Shown in pieces: positions 50,152 to 58,915 of a stretch of DNA of 64,000 nt. The translations under genes and the position numbers were made by a program. This DNA comes from Mucilaginibacter sabulilitoris (lineage in GTDB: Bacteria; Bacteroidota; Bacteroidia; Sphingobacteriales; Sphingobacteriaceae): positions 7,006,001 through 7,070,000 of the forward strand of contig NZ_CP139558.1 in the NCBI RefSeq assembly GCF_034262375.1. Direction: 5' to 3'. The notes beneath the pieces are model-generated. The model made no database searches. It saw only the letters and a program-made list of their open reading frames with translations, and was not told the origin of the DNA. The first letter of the stretch is position 1; each line of letters opens with the position of its first letter.

Positions 50152-51447
50152 TTAGTTAGGCGCCAGCCATATTTTAGGGTTATTAGGGTCTTTTACTTTA
50201 TAAACCTCAAAGTGAACCACCGTTTCTCCTGTCGACGAATCGGTAGCAACGGTACCCAAGGACTGCTTGGTGGTAACTTTTTGTCCCCGTGCAACACTAA
50301 CCGACCGTAAATTGGCATATACCGTAAAATACTCGCCATGTACAATCATTACCAAATATGTACCGCTTACATCAACTACCCTCACCACTGTACCATCAAA
50401 CACGGCCCTTACCGAACTGCCCGGGTTAGTCCTGATGTCAACCCCCGTACTTTCACTTCTTATGCCTTCGGGCGTGGTGTAAACACCAAATCCCTGGGTT
50501 ATCACTCCATTGGCAACCGGCCATGGTAAACGGCCGCGGTTACCTAAAAAGTCGTTCGACAGCTTTGCCGCCTCTGGCGTAGCATTCAGCGCGCTCGATT
50601 CGCTACGTGGAGCAGCGGGCTTAGTAGCAGCTACCGGTACCGGCCTGTTCTCGGCCTTTGCTTTTGCCGCTGCTATTCTTGCGGCTTCTTTAGCTTCAGC
50701 TTCGGCCCTTCGCCTGGCCTCCTCAATTTCGCGACGGATGGTTGATGCAATCTCCCGGTTGGTTTTGGCTATTTTTGCCTGAACCTCGCGCTGTTGTTGC
50801 TTTAATTGGCCCTGATGTTGTGATAAATCGCTTACCACTTTTACCTGGTTATTTTTCTCTTTACCAAGTGTTTCTTTTTCTTTCTGCTGATCTGCCAGCA
50901 AAGTACTTTTTTCCTGTTTGGTTTTATCAAGCTCGTTTATTTTTATATGCAGGTCTTTTTGTGTTCCCTGTATATAACCAGCCTGCCGTTCACGGTAAGT
51001 ACCAAACTGTTGTAAATATTTTAAACGTTTATAGGCCTGGTTAAAATCCTTCGAAGCAAAAATAAACATCAGCTTATTGTAAGCGCTTTGATTACGGTAT
51101 GCAAAAAGCACCATAGCTGCATATTCCTTTTTGAGCTGATCGAGCTGGTTTTGTAAACTATGTACGGTATTATTGCTCTCAGAGATTTGATTATCCAGAT
51201 TTCTTACCTCAGAGTTTATAATATTTATTTTTTCTTCCCGCAGATTGATCTGTGCTTTTAGCAGGCTCAACTGTTTTAAAGTAGCTCTTTTATTTTGAGC
51301 GGTTTCCTGATAATCTTTATTTAATTGCTCCAGTTCATCAGATAATTTGTCACGTCTCCGTTTTAATTCGGCACTGCTTTGAGCATGCACATCAACCGCA
51401 ACAAATACCGCTATTATAAAGAATACTACTTTTAGAAATTTCATCAA
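50152..51447 (-). CDS. EnvC-like murein hydrolase activator, M23/LytM fold (431 aa)
   Basis: A signal peptide (about residues 1-22, ending DVHAQS) is followed by two long coiled-coil stretches (about 23-120 and 160-260), an Ala/Pro-rich linker and a C-terminal LytM domain (about 310-428). The zinc ligands are mostly lost: the HxxxD position reads STGVD, and the usual YAHL reads YANL, while VHFEVYK keeps the last histidine. This is the pattern of EnvC, which does not cut peptidoglycan but activates amidases through FtsEX. Periplasmic. Lies 14 bp after the DUF4292 gene in the flippase-dut-TPR-DUF4292-EnvC run. Confidence 0.88.
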   Translation of the reverse strand: MMKFLKVVFFIIAVFVAVDVHAQSSAELKRRRDKLSDELEQLNKDYQETAQNKRATLKQLSLLKAQINLREEKINIINSEVRNLDNQISESNNTVHSLQNQLDQLKKEYAAMVLFAYRNQSAYNKLMFIFASKDFNQAYKRLKYLQQFGTYRERQAGYIQGTQKDLHIKINELDKTKQEKSTLLADQQKEKETLGKEKNNQVKVVSDLSQHQGQLKQQQREVQAKIAKTNREIASTIRREIEEARRRAEAEAKEAARIAAAKAKAENRPVPVAATKPAAPRSESSALNATPEAAKLSNDFLGNRGRLPWPVANGVITQGFGVYTTPEGIRSESTGVDIRTNPGSSVRAVFDGTVVRVVDVSGTYLVMIVHGEYFTVYANLRSVSVARGQKVTTKQSLGTVATDSSTGETVVHFEVYKVKDPNNPKIWLAPN

Positions 51448-51461
51448 ACAAACATAATTAA

Positions 51462-52253
51462 TTATTTGGCCGGTTCGTAACTGGCAGGGATACTGAATGG
51501 ATATTCCTGCTGTACATCAAAATCGGCCTTTGTATAATGCAAATTAACCTGTATTTTTTTATCTTTTACTACTGATGCGATATCTATTTGCGATGGTATT
51601 ACACGATTTGTTGCTTGTATAAAAGTATTATTAATAACCTGTAATGATTGTCCGACGTTTTGATTGGACAAATTTGTTTGCGTAACTTTTAAATCAGCCC
51701 CTAAAACTAATTTATATAATAAATCTTCAAGCGTACCGCTTAGTACCGTGTTTCCGTCGGTATTAGCAAGATCAGATTTTTCGTTCAGTAATTCCGGCAC
51801 CGCGTTACCTATCAATAATGATTCGAGCGTTTTATAGTTAACCTGGCTGCTTGCATATTTATATACATAGTCGAAAGGTTTTCTTAAGTATACTCCCTGT
51901 AAACGGTTAATCAGTAAAATACTGTCGGGAGTGATCAGCGCACGTGCCGCCTCAACACCCAGAATAGCGGTAATAGAAACCCAGATCCTTTTATCGCGCT
52001 CGATGCGTATGTTGAGCGTAACATCGTTACTGTTACCATTAATATCTAATTTGGTTTTGGCTTTACCTGCAAACGTATTAAAGTTTACCTGCTTTGCCCG
52101 TATAGCGGTAAGCATGCTGCTTACTTTATTATCAGCCGGCTTTGCAGCCGAATCTGCTTTACGGGTAACCAATACCTGTTTTCGTGCCTTACAGCTTACC
52201 ATAACCAGCAGGCAGCAAACTATAAGTAACTTATTCAATATATTTTTTTTCAT
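51462..52253 (-). CDS. DUF4292 lipoprotein (263 aa)
   Basis: Lipobox VMVSC (cysteine about residue 21) then a LolA/LolB-like beta fold: SMLTAIRAKQVNFNTFAGKAKTKLDINGNSND (quoted part FNTFAGKAKTKLDINGNSN), IWVSITAILGVEAARALIT and DSILLINRLQGVYLRKPF, which are the DUF4292 hallmarks. Such proteins are thought to carry or hold lipids at the outer membrane, but this is not proven. Its first 23 bases overlap the end of the TPR gene (52231-52253), so translation is probably coupled. Followed by the EnvC-like gene. Confidence 0.88.
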   Translation of the reverse strand: MKKNILNKLLIVCCLLVMVSCKARKQVLVTRKADSAAKPADNKVSSMLTAIRAKQVNFNTFAGKAKTKLDINGNSNDVTLNIRIERDKRIWVSITAILGVEAARALITPDSILLINRLQGVYLRKPFDYVYKYASSQVNYKTLESLLIGNAVPELLNEKSDLANTDGNTVLSGTLEDLLYKLVLGADLKVTQTNLSNQNVGQSLQVINNTFIQATNRVIPSQIDIASVVKDKKIQVNLHYTKADFDVQQEYPFSIPASYEPAK

Positions 52254-53991
52254 TTATTTTACGCTCTAATACGGGCGAATGATTACCATATTCCTTTGCC
52301 TTTTTCCAATTTTGTACGGCGGTATCTATGTTACCAAGATAAAACAGAATATCGCCATAATGTTCATACTTGGCCGAACTATTATCCTTATCATGCGCCA
52401 GGGCCTTCTCCATCCATACCTTTGCCTCAGCGTATTTTTTTTGCTTAAACAATACCCAGGCATATGTATCCTCAAACGATGCCATATTTGGCTGAAGCTC
52501 ATTTGACCGGGCCGACATTTGTGCCGCTTTATCTAAAGCTTCACCTCTTAACGATAAATAGTAAGCATAATTGTTTAATGTAAATGCATTATCAGGATTA
52601 TAACTTAATGCCTTATCATAGGCCGCGTCTGAGTTTTTATTATCGTTAATACCATGGTAACAATCGCCCAGTAATGAAAAGCTTAGCGAAAGTAAATCCT
52701 TATCCTGAATTTCTAATGAAGTTGCATTTTTGGCGTAACCTAAAGCTTTTTTCAAATCTTTTTTTTGTGCCCAGGCCACGCCTACCATATAATTCATCCA
52801 CCCCTGGTTAGGAAATAATGAAAGCGCATTTTCGCCGTCTTTAATGGTGGCTTCCATATCATTGTCGCTTAATTCTAACCGCACCAGCTGTTCATGCACT
52901 GCATAAACCTGCGCGTTAAGCTCAATTGATTTTTTGTAAGCCGCCTTTGCCTCCTTAAACTTTGTGCTTTGCAGCAGCATGTCGCCATAAATAGCATAGG
53001 CTTTGGCATCTGCAGGGTGGGTAACGGTTAATATACGGCTCAGTTCAAGTGCGCTGGCTTTGGCATTTGGGTCGGGAAACTTGGGGAAATAACCCGCGAT
53101 GATCCTTATTTTTTGATCAATATTGATATCGCTGTTTGAAAACGCGAGGATAAGCTCATTGTAAGAGGCATCTACGTTTTTTTTATCCCGATAAATATCG
53201 GCAAGCGCCAAATGTACCATGCCGTTGTTACTATCCTGCTTTTCGGCCTGTTGCAAAACCTTCAGGGCCTTATCGGCTAACCCGTTTGAATTGTAAATTT
53301 CGGCAAGTAACAAGTAGTAACGCATTTGGCCGGGGTTGTCAGCTATGGCCTTTTCAATTTCGGCGGCGGCCTGGTCAACCTTGCCCTGCTTTAGGTAAAT
53401 TTTTTGGCGGCTGGCTAAAATATCATCGCTTGGACCGGTAATCTGCTCCAGTTGATTGTACACTTTAAGCGCATCGTCATATCTTTTTAAAATAAGGTAT
53501 GCGTTTGCTTTATCAAAGTAATAATCGGGTTTATCCGGATTGATCCTGATCAGCTGATTAAATACATTTTCGAGCTTGGTAATATTATTGCTTTTTTCAT
53601 AGCTATCGGCAAGCGCGGCCCAATACCATTCATTATCGGGTTTAAGAGTTACTGCTTTCTCAAGCAATGGCTGTGCGGTACCATAATCGTTTTGCTGCTT
53701 TTTAAGATTGGCAAGCTCATACATGGAAGCATCATTTGCCGGATCGGTTTTCAGCACCCGTTCAAACATTTCGGTAGCCAGCTTAGTATTTTCAATGGTT
53801 TTTTCGCGCAATGCCGAAAAGAAAAGCTGCTTTACCATGATACTATCAATACCGGTCATGGGCTTGCTTTCAGGTTTCTGGGCATGCGCACATATCGCCA
53901 AAAGATTAGATACAACAAATAAGATTGCCGCCGTGCAACTGATGCCCGCCTTAATCCTGCTTTTGCTATATCTTAACTTCTGGTTGTTCAT
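52231..53991 (-). CDS. Secreted tetratricopeptide-repeat protein (586 aa)
   Basis: A signal peptide (about residues 15-38, ending CAHAQK) is followed by about 12 TPR-type helix pairs spread over residues 55-575. Recognisable ones are ASMYELANLKKQQNDYGTAQ, WYWAALADSYEKSNN, MRYYLLLAEIYNSNGLADKA and AFTLNNYAYYLSLRG. The protein is a scaffold in the periplasm or at the outer membrane. No catalytic part. Its 3' end overlaps the DUF4292 gene. dut lies 32 bp upstream in the same direction, so the five genes from the flippase to EnvC are likely one operon. Partner unknown. Confidence 0.88.
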   Translation of the reverse strand: MNNQKLRYSKSRIKAGISCTAAILFVVSNLLAICAHAQKPESKPMTGIDSIMVKQLFFSALREKTIENTKLATEMFERVLKTDPANDASMYELANLKKQQNDYGTAQPLLEKAVTLKPDNEWYWAALADSYEKSNNITKLENVFNQLIRINPDKPDYYFDKANAYLILKRYDDALKVYNQLEQITGPSDDILASRQKIYLKQGKVDQAAAEIEKAIADNPGQMRYYLLLAEIYNSNGLADKALKVLQQAEKQDSNNGMVHLALADIYRDKKNVDASYNELILAFSNSDINIDQKIRIIAGYFPKFPDPNAKASALELSRILTVTHPADAKAYAIYGDMLLQSTKFKEAKAAYKKSIELNAQVYAVHEQLVRLELSDNDMEATIKDGENALSLFPNQGWMNYMVGVAWAQKKDLKKALGYAKNATSLEIQDKDLLSLSFSLLGDCYHGINDNKNSDAAYDKALSYNPDNAFTLNNYAYYLSLRGEALDKAAQMSARSNELQPNMASFEDTYAWVLFKQKKYAEAKVWMEKALAHDKDNSSAKYEHYGDILFYLGNIDTAVQNWKKAKEYGNHSPVLERKINEKKYIE

Positions 53992-54023
53992 GTGTCTTTA
54001 CCCCTTTCCCTTGCTCTTTAGCT

Positions 54024-54458
54024 TTATTTAACAGCTGTATGGCCAAATCCGCCTTCGCCACGAGTGGTATCATTTAAGATCTCCACTTCTTCCCAATTCA
54101 CTTTTTCGTGCCGGGCAATTACCATCTGGGCAATGCGGTCGCCCGGATTGATCTCAAATACCTCTGTAGAAAAATTGATCAGTAATACTTTAATTTCCCC
54201 GCGGTAATCAGCATCAATAGTGCCCGGTGAATTTACAATACCTATACCATGTTTAAACGCTAAACCGCTGCGTGGTCGTATCTGGGCTTCAAAACCTTCA
54301 GGCAGTTCAATGAACAAACCTGTGGGGATTAGTTTGCGTTCCATTGGTTTTAACTCAACGGTTTCCTTCACGTCTGCCCGCAAGTCCATCCCTGCCGCGT
54401 GAGCGGTTTCATAGGCAGGCAAACTATTTTTTGATTTGTTAATTATACGGATGGTCAT
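54024..54458 (-). CDS. dut: dUTP diphosphatase (144 aa)
   Basis: dUTPase hydrolyses dUTP to dUMP, keeping uracil out of DNA and feeding dTMP synthesis. The five trimeric dUTPase motifs are present: AAGMDLRAD, RPRSGLAFKHGI, GTIDADYRGEIKV, GDRIAQMVI and RGEGGFGHT (the usual ST of motif V is HT). Length normal. Its start overlaps the flippase stop by 4 bp. Together with dcd it gives a complete dCTP-to-dUMP path in the window. Confidence 0.96.
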   Translation of the reverse strand: MTIRIINKSKNSLPAYETAHAAGMDLRADVKETVELKPMERKLIPTGLFIELPEGFEAQIRPRSGLAFKHGIGIVNSPGTIDADYRGEIKVLLINFSTEVFEINPGDRIAQMVIARHEKVNWEEVEILNDTTRGEGGFGHTAVK

Positions 54459-55978
54459 TTTTTCCTGAATATAATTTTTAATTCATTGCGTTCAAAATAA
54501 TAAGCTGCTGATACAAATAACAGCAAAAGCCCATTACCAATAAATATATTTCGTTTAAATACTGTAAATGATAAAAATACCAGCACAACTGATGCTACAA
54601 TATAAGCCAGGTTCTTTTTAAGATTATAGGGTATCGGATAATTTTTTTGTCCCCAAATATAAGATAGTACCATCATGGTTGCATAAGCCCCAAACGATAT
54701 CCATGCCGAAGCCATATAGCTGTATTTAGGAATGAATATCCAGTTTAACAAAATGGTCAAAACTGCTCCTATACCCGATATATACAAGCCATATTTAGTC
54801 TGATCAGACAGCTTGTACCAAACAGAAAGGTTCATATAAATGCCCAGGCTTAAATACCCAAACAATAACGGGGGTACAACGCCTAAGCCAGACCAGTACA
54901 CATTATGTACTAAATGATGGTTAATTTCCCTGGTTTCTTTACCAACAATAAGATAGGCTAAAATATCAACATTGGCCACCAGGCCTACACAAATAACTGC
55001 AACGGTAATTACAAAGTAGTTCATAATACGTGCATAGGTTTCACCCGAATTTTTATTTTTAGCATGACTAAAAAAGAAAGGCTCGGCCCCTAACCTGAAT
55101 GCCTGAACAAAAATGCTCAGGAACAAGGCTATTTTGGCACACATACCATAAATCCCTACCTCCTGATCACTAATATTTTGCGGCAGCATTTGCTTTAGCA
55201 TAGCCTTGTCCAGCGACTCATTAATAATAAAGGAAATATTGGCAACAAGTACCGGCCAGCTGTAAACAAACATGTCCTTAAACATCGTACCATCAAATTT
55301 AAGCTGGAGCTTTAATATTTCTGGTAGTAGTAAGAAAATAGTAAGTACACTGGCAATAGTATTTGATAAGAAAACATACCCAACCCATTTCGGTCTGTAC
55401 CACCCTGCAATCCACTGGCTACCAGGCAATTGGTGCCCGATGATATAAGGTATACCAAAAAGAAAGAACACGTTAAAAAATACAACGATAAAAATATTAA
55501 GGCACTTGATTGTTCCAAATCTTATCGGGCGCCCGTCTGCCCGCATTTTCGCAAATGGTATTACACAAAACGCATCGCATACTAATATAATCAGGAAGCA
55601 CTTTACATAAAAGGCATAATCGGAATGGTCTTTAATTTCGCCTGCTTGCAAAAAACTGATAATAGGATTTAAAAGCAGCAGGGAAAACAGCAAAAATACC
55701 ACCGAAATAGCAATGATCGCCCCGAAGGCATTATTGTAAACCAATTGCTTATTATCCTCACGTTTTTGCAGGTACCGGAAAAATGTGGTCTCCATACCAA
55801 ATGCCAAAACAGCATTAATAATAGAGGCATAACCGTACATAGCAGTAAAAATACCGTTGCCGCCCACCGGCAATGCACGAGAATAAACAGGGGTAAGCGC
55901 AAAAGCGATCATCCGGGAAATGATAGTGCTTAAACCATATATGGCGGTTTGCCCGGCGAATTTTTTTGCGGTAGACAA
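54455..55978 (-). CDS. Wzx-type polysaccharide flippase (507 aa)
   Basis: About 12-14 membrane segments fill the length, starting with AIYGLSTIISRMIAFALTPVYSRALP, the common opening of MATE/MVF-superfamily O-antigen and capsule flippases (quoted part STIISRMIAFALTPVYSR). Such proteins turn lipid-linked repeat units across the inner membrane. There are no glycosyltransferases next to it, so the substrate is unknown. A housekeeping context (dut, TPR, EnvC) suggests a conserved envelope function rather than a variable capsule locus. Overlaps dut by 4 bp. Confidence 0.85.
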   Translation of the reverse strand: MSTAKKFAGQTAIYGLSTIISRMIAFALTPVYSRALPVGGNGIFTAMYGYASIINAVLAFGMETTFFRYLQKREDNKQLVYNNAFGAIIAISVVFLLFSLLLLNPIISFLQAGEIKDHSDYAFYVKCFLIILVCDAFCVIPFAKMRADGRPIRFGTIKCLNIFIVVFFNVFFLFGIPYIIGHQLPGSQWIAGWYRPKWVGYVFLSNTIASVLTIFLLLPEILKLQLKFDGTMFKDMFVYSWPVLVANISFIINESLDKAMLKQMLPQNISDQEVGIYGMCAKIALFLSIFVQAFRLGAEPFFFSHAKNKNSGETYARIMNYFVITVAVICVGLVANVDILAYLIVGKETREINHHLVHNVYWSGLGVVPPLLFGYLSLGIYMNLSVWYKLSDQTKYGLYISGIGAVLTILLNWIFIPKYSYMASAWISFGAYATMMVLSYIWGQKNYPIPYNLKKNLAYIVASVVLVFLSFTVFKRNIFIGNGLLLLFVSAAYYFERNELKIIFRKK

Positions 55979-56019
55979 TGTTGTTGTATGGGGTAATTTT
56001 AATAATAAAACCTATAAAA

Positions 56020-56301
56020 TTACAGGCTTCTTTTTACGACCTCAAAATTACGATAGTTTTTCAATTCGCCCTCATGGGTTTCAACAGAAGTTACCTTGGC
56101 GTCGTCGGGTCCTTCATTACACCAGTCCATGAACATTTCGAGCGTGGTATCGTCTGCTTCGGCAGCTATAAAAACATCTCCGTTGGATTCATTCTTTACA
56201 AAGCCCCTGACGCCAAGTTGATCGGCAACGGCTTTGGTTGATTTACGGTAAAAAACGCCCTGAACTTTGCCCCTTACAATGATATCGAGATGTTTGATCA
56301 T
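56020..56301 (-). CDS. acyP: Acylphosphatase (93 aa)
   Basis: A small ferredoxin-like enzyme that hydrolyses acyl phosphates. The catalytic arginine lies in GKVQGVFYRKSTKA and the asparagine in GFVKNESNGDV, the two family signatures. The spacing and length are normal. Cytoplasmic. It precedes the flippase gene by 41 bp on the same strand. Confidence 0.94.
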   Translation of the reverse strand: MIKHLDIIVRGKVQGVFYRKSTKAVADQLGVRGFVKNESNGDVFIAAEADDTTLEMFMDWCNEGPDDAKVTSVETHEGELKNYRNFEVVKRSL

Positions 56302-56398
56302 TTAATTTGAAAATTATACTGCAAATATCCGAAAATGCATTAAAAATCTGATAAATCATAATCGATGAATTACCATTTTCAAATCGGCAAATTTCCAA

Positions 56399-57565
56399 TT
56401 AAATTAACCTGCGCACTTTTGTTTCAGGGGTTATCTTCAATCCGTCCAAACCGGTTATGAGGTTAAGTCCCGGCGTTTTACCTGGTTCCAGGGTACCTTT
56501 TTCGTCGTCTATTCCTAAAAATTTAGCGCCATTCACAGTACCCCATTCAATAAGCTTTTCGGTACTTATTGACGGAAACTTTTTTTGGACGGTGCGCATT
56601 TCACTTAATATGCAAAGACTGCTGTTTGATGCCAGGCTATCGGTACCTAATGTAATGTTAAAGCCCTGATCAATAAAGAGCTGTATTTTAGGCAGGCGGT
56701 TTTCAATGTATAAATTGGCATTGGGGCAAAAACACCAGTTTATTTTGCGGTCAAACCGTTTTATAAAGTAAATGTCTTTTAAATTGGTGCAGGTATTATG
56801 TACCAGCAAAACCTGCTGTTTATTAGTTAATAATGGTATTATAGACTGCAGGGAATTGCGTGCCTGGGGTTTAAAGTGGCTTATATCAATACCAAAATGT
56901 TTATATAGTTCAATAAAGCCACCTAATTTATAACGGTAAAACTTATTTTCGTCTTCGCATTCCTGGTTATGTATACTGATCAGGTTTTGCTCCGCATCAC
57001 TGTGTTTCCTGATAAGTTTAAATAATTCTTTTGACACAGAATAAGGCGCGTGGGGCGTAATGGAACATGATTGAGGTTTAAATTCGCTCAATAACTCCAT
57101 TGCCTTATTAAAAATCGCTTCGGCATTCTGCGGTAAGAAGCTAAAAGTTTCAACAAAAGTATGGTAGTATAACTTACTGGCTGCCTTAACAGGAATGCTT
57201 AAATTGCTGTTTGAAATATCGCCAACAGCTACAATTCCATTAGCGTACATTTCCTCATCGGCCTTTTGAATAGCATCCGTTACTTGTTTATTATCAGCAT
57301 CTCTGAAAGTCTGTATATCTTTTATAAAATCCACTAAACCGCCCCGCGGCTGTATTTTATCTTTAAGGTGCGATAGCTCTATATGGCAGTGTGTATTTAC
57401 AAACCCCGGGCAAATAACACCGCTTAACTGCTCAATTGGGCCATCAGGAGGGTTGTTTTGATCTGTAACTGCAATAACCCTACCCTGGTCATTAACAGTA
57501 ACTATTCCATTTTTAATAGGATCGGCATAAACTGGAAAAACGTAATCGGCTCTAAAACTTTTCAT
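56399..57565 (-). CDS. Amidohydrolase-superfamily deaminase-like protein (388 aa)
   Basis: The metal-dependent TIM-barrel hydrolase fold is shown by the HxH pair in NTHCHIELSHL (about residues 58-68), SITPHAPYSVS, the histidine in SIHNQECEDE, LLVHNTCT, and the aspartate in LGTDSLASN. This pattern fits the chlorohydrolase/aminofutalosine-deaminase (MqnX-like) branch. In some Bacteroidota that enzyme serves the futalosine menaquinone route, but no mqn gene is seen here, so the substrate stays open. Single gene, divergent from rlmN. Cytoplasmic. Confidence 0.85.
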   Translation of the reverse strand: MKSFRADYVFPVYADPIKNGIVTVNDQGRVIAVTDQNNPPDGPIEQLSGVICPGFVNTHCHIELSHLKDKIQPRGGLVDFIKDIQTFRDADNKQVTDAIQKADEEMYANGIVAVGDISNSNLSIPVKAASKLYYHTFVETFSFLPQNAEAIFNKAMELLSEFKPQSCSITPHAPYSVSKELFKLIRKHSDAEQNLISIHNQECEDENKFYRYKLGGFIELYKHFGIDISHFKPQARNSLQSIIPLLTNKQQVLLVHNTCTNLKDIYFIKRFDRKINWCFCPNANLYIENRLPKIQLFIDQGFNITLGTDSLASNSSLCILSEMRTVQKKFPSISTEKLIEWGTVNGAKFLGIDDEKGTLEPGKTPGLNLITGLDGLKITPETKVRRLI

Positions 57566-57707
57566 TAATTATATCACTTTTATCTATCTCAAAACGTTTT
57601 TCTTTAAAACAACCATCCCACAAAATTATTACAATTAACCTATAGTTATGTTTTTTTATCATTTAAAAGAATGACTTTAAAATAAGACAGATTTTTTTAA
57701 ATTTAAG

Positions 57708-57715
57708 TACTTTTG
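57708..57715 (+). promoter_or_regulatory. Candidate -7 box (TACTTTTG) directly before rlmN
   Basis: The box ends 4 bases before the GTG start codon, so the transcript would be leaderless or nearly so. No TTG is found 17-23 bases upstream. Confidence 0.45.
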
Positions 57716-57719
57716 CACT

Positions 57720-58787
57720 GTGAATAATGCAAAAGATAAAATAGACATCCGCAGCATCAGCCTGGAAGCCTTGCAGGAGCATTTTATCCGTATGGAGGAA
57801 AAAAGTTTCAGGGCTAAACAGGTTTATGAATGGCTTTGGAAAAAATCATGCTTCTCTTTCGACGAAATGAGCAATATTTCTAAAGAACTGCGCACCAAAC
57901 TTAACGAGAACTTTGTTATTAACAACGTTAAAATAAATTCATCACAGGTTAGTGCTGATAAAACTATAAAAAATTCTTTTATTTTACACGATACTCATTT
58001 AATTGAGGGTGTTTTAATACCAACTCCCGGTAGAATGACAGCTTGTGTATCATCGCAGGTTGGCTGCAGCCTTACCTGCAAGTTTTGCGCAACCGGATAT
58101 ATGGAACGTAAAAGGAACCTGAATCCTGACGAAATTTATGACCAGGTTGTATTAATTGATAAGCAAGCCCGTGAAAACTACGGCGTACCTTTATCAAACA
58201 TTGTATACATGGGTATGGGCGAACCGTTGCTTAATTATGCCAATATGCTGAAGTCTGTTGAACGCATTACCGCGGAAGACGGCCTTAACATGTCGCCTAA
58301 AAGGATTACGGTATCAACTGCGGGCATAGCCAAAATGATCAAAAAACTGGGCGACGATCAGGTAAAATTTAACCTTGCCCTTTCGTTGCACGCTGCTAAC
58401 GACGAAAAACGAAATACCATCATGCCTATTAATGAGCAAAATTCATTAAAGGCCCTGGCCGAGGCTCTGAAATATTATTACGCCAAAACCAAAAATCCGG
58501 TAACATACGAATACATTATTTTTGATGGGGTTAATGATAATATTCAGGATGCTATGGAACTTGCCAAATTTTGCAAACACCTTCCCTGCAAGGTAAATAT
58601 CATTGAATATAACCCTATTGCCTTTGCCAGCTACATTAATGCCGGCGAAGATAAAGTAGAGGCTTTTGCTGCCTACCTGCAAAAACAAGGTATTAATACT
58701 CACTTGCGCCGTAGCCGGGGTAAGGATATTGACGCGGCCTGCGGGCAATTGGCTATAAAAGAAAAAGCCAGGGTTGCCGAAGTTTAA
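57720..58787 (+). CDS. rlmN: Dual-specificity 23S rRNA/tRNA adenine C2-methyltransferase RlmN (355 aa)
   Basis: A radical SAM enzyme that methylates C2 of A2503 in 23S rRNA and A37 in some tRNAs. The cluster motif is CSLTCKFC. The HhH-like N-terminus has KQVYEWLWKKSCFSFDEM, and the later blocks GMGEPLLNY, STAGIAKMIKKL and LALSLHAAND follow the RlmN order. The resolving cysteine is in DAACGQLA near the C-terminus. Start at GTG 57720; an ATG inside the next codons is out of frame. comF follows after 23 bp. Confidence 0.96.
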   Translation: MNNAKDKIDIRSISLEALQEHFIRMEEKSFRAKQVYEWLWKKSCFSFDEMSNISKELRTKLNENFVINNVKINSSQVSADKTIKNSFILHDTHLIEGVLIPTPGRMTACVSSQVGCSLTCKFCATGYMERKRNLNPDEIYDQVVLIDKQARENYGVPLSNIVYMGMGEPLLNYANMLKSVERITAEDGLNMSPKRITVSTAGIAKMIKKLGDDQVKFNLALSLHAANDEKRNTIMPINEQNSLKALAEALKYYYAKTKNPVTYEYIIFDGVNDNIQDAMELAKFCKHLPCKVNIIEYNPIAFASYINAGEDKVEAFAAYLQKQGINTHLRRSRGKDIDAACGQLAIKEKARVAEV

Positions 58788-58810
58788 AAAATCCGTATTA
58801 AATTCAGGGC

Positions 58811-58915
58811 ATGAAATTGCTGCGTGGTTATCTTGCCGATTTTGTTTCATTGCTTTTTCCTGAACTGTGACCGGCTTGCCAGGCAAGCCTTATAGCCAAT
58901 GAACATATCATTTGT
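58811..58915 (+). pseudogene. 5' part of comF, cut off by an in-frame TGA
   Basis: From ATG 58811 the frame reads MKLLRGYLADFVSLLFPEL, then TGA (58868-58870), then PACQASLIANEHIICLHC and on into the comF body in the same frame without any shift. ComF proteins begin this way, with a zinc ribbon CxxC...CxxC. The TGA stands exactly at the first C of the first pair (stop-P-A-C). A single base change from TGC or TGT explains it. A hairpin GGCTTG-CCAGG-CAAGCC (58873-58889) follows 2 bases after the TGA. Confidence 0.85.

Noticed and set aside
58446..58886. Minus-strand frame of 146 codons over the end of rlmN
   Set aside because: Antisense to conserved RlmN sequence with no motif.
58868..58889. 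Selenocysteine as the leading explanation for the comF TGA
   Set aside because: The hairpin is too short for a standard bacterial SECIS, ComF is not a known selenoprotein and no sel gene is visible. It is kept only as a possibility to test.
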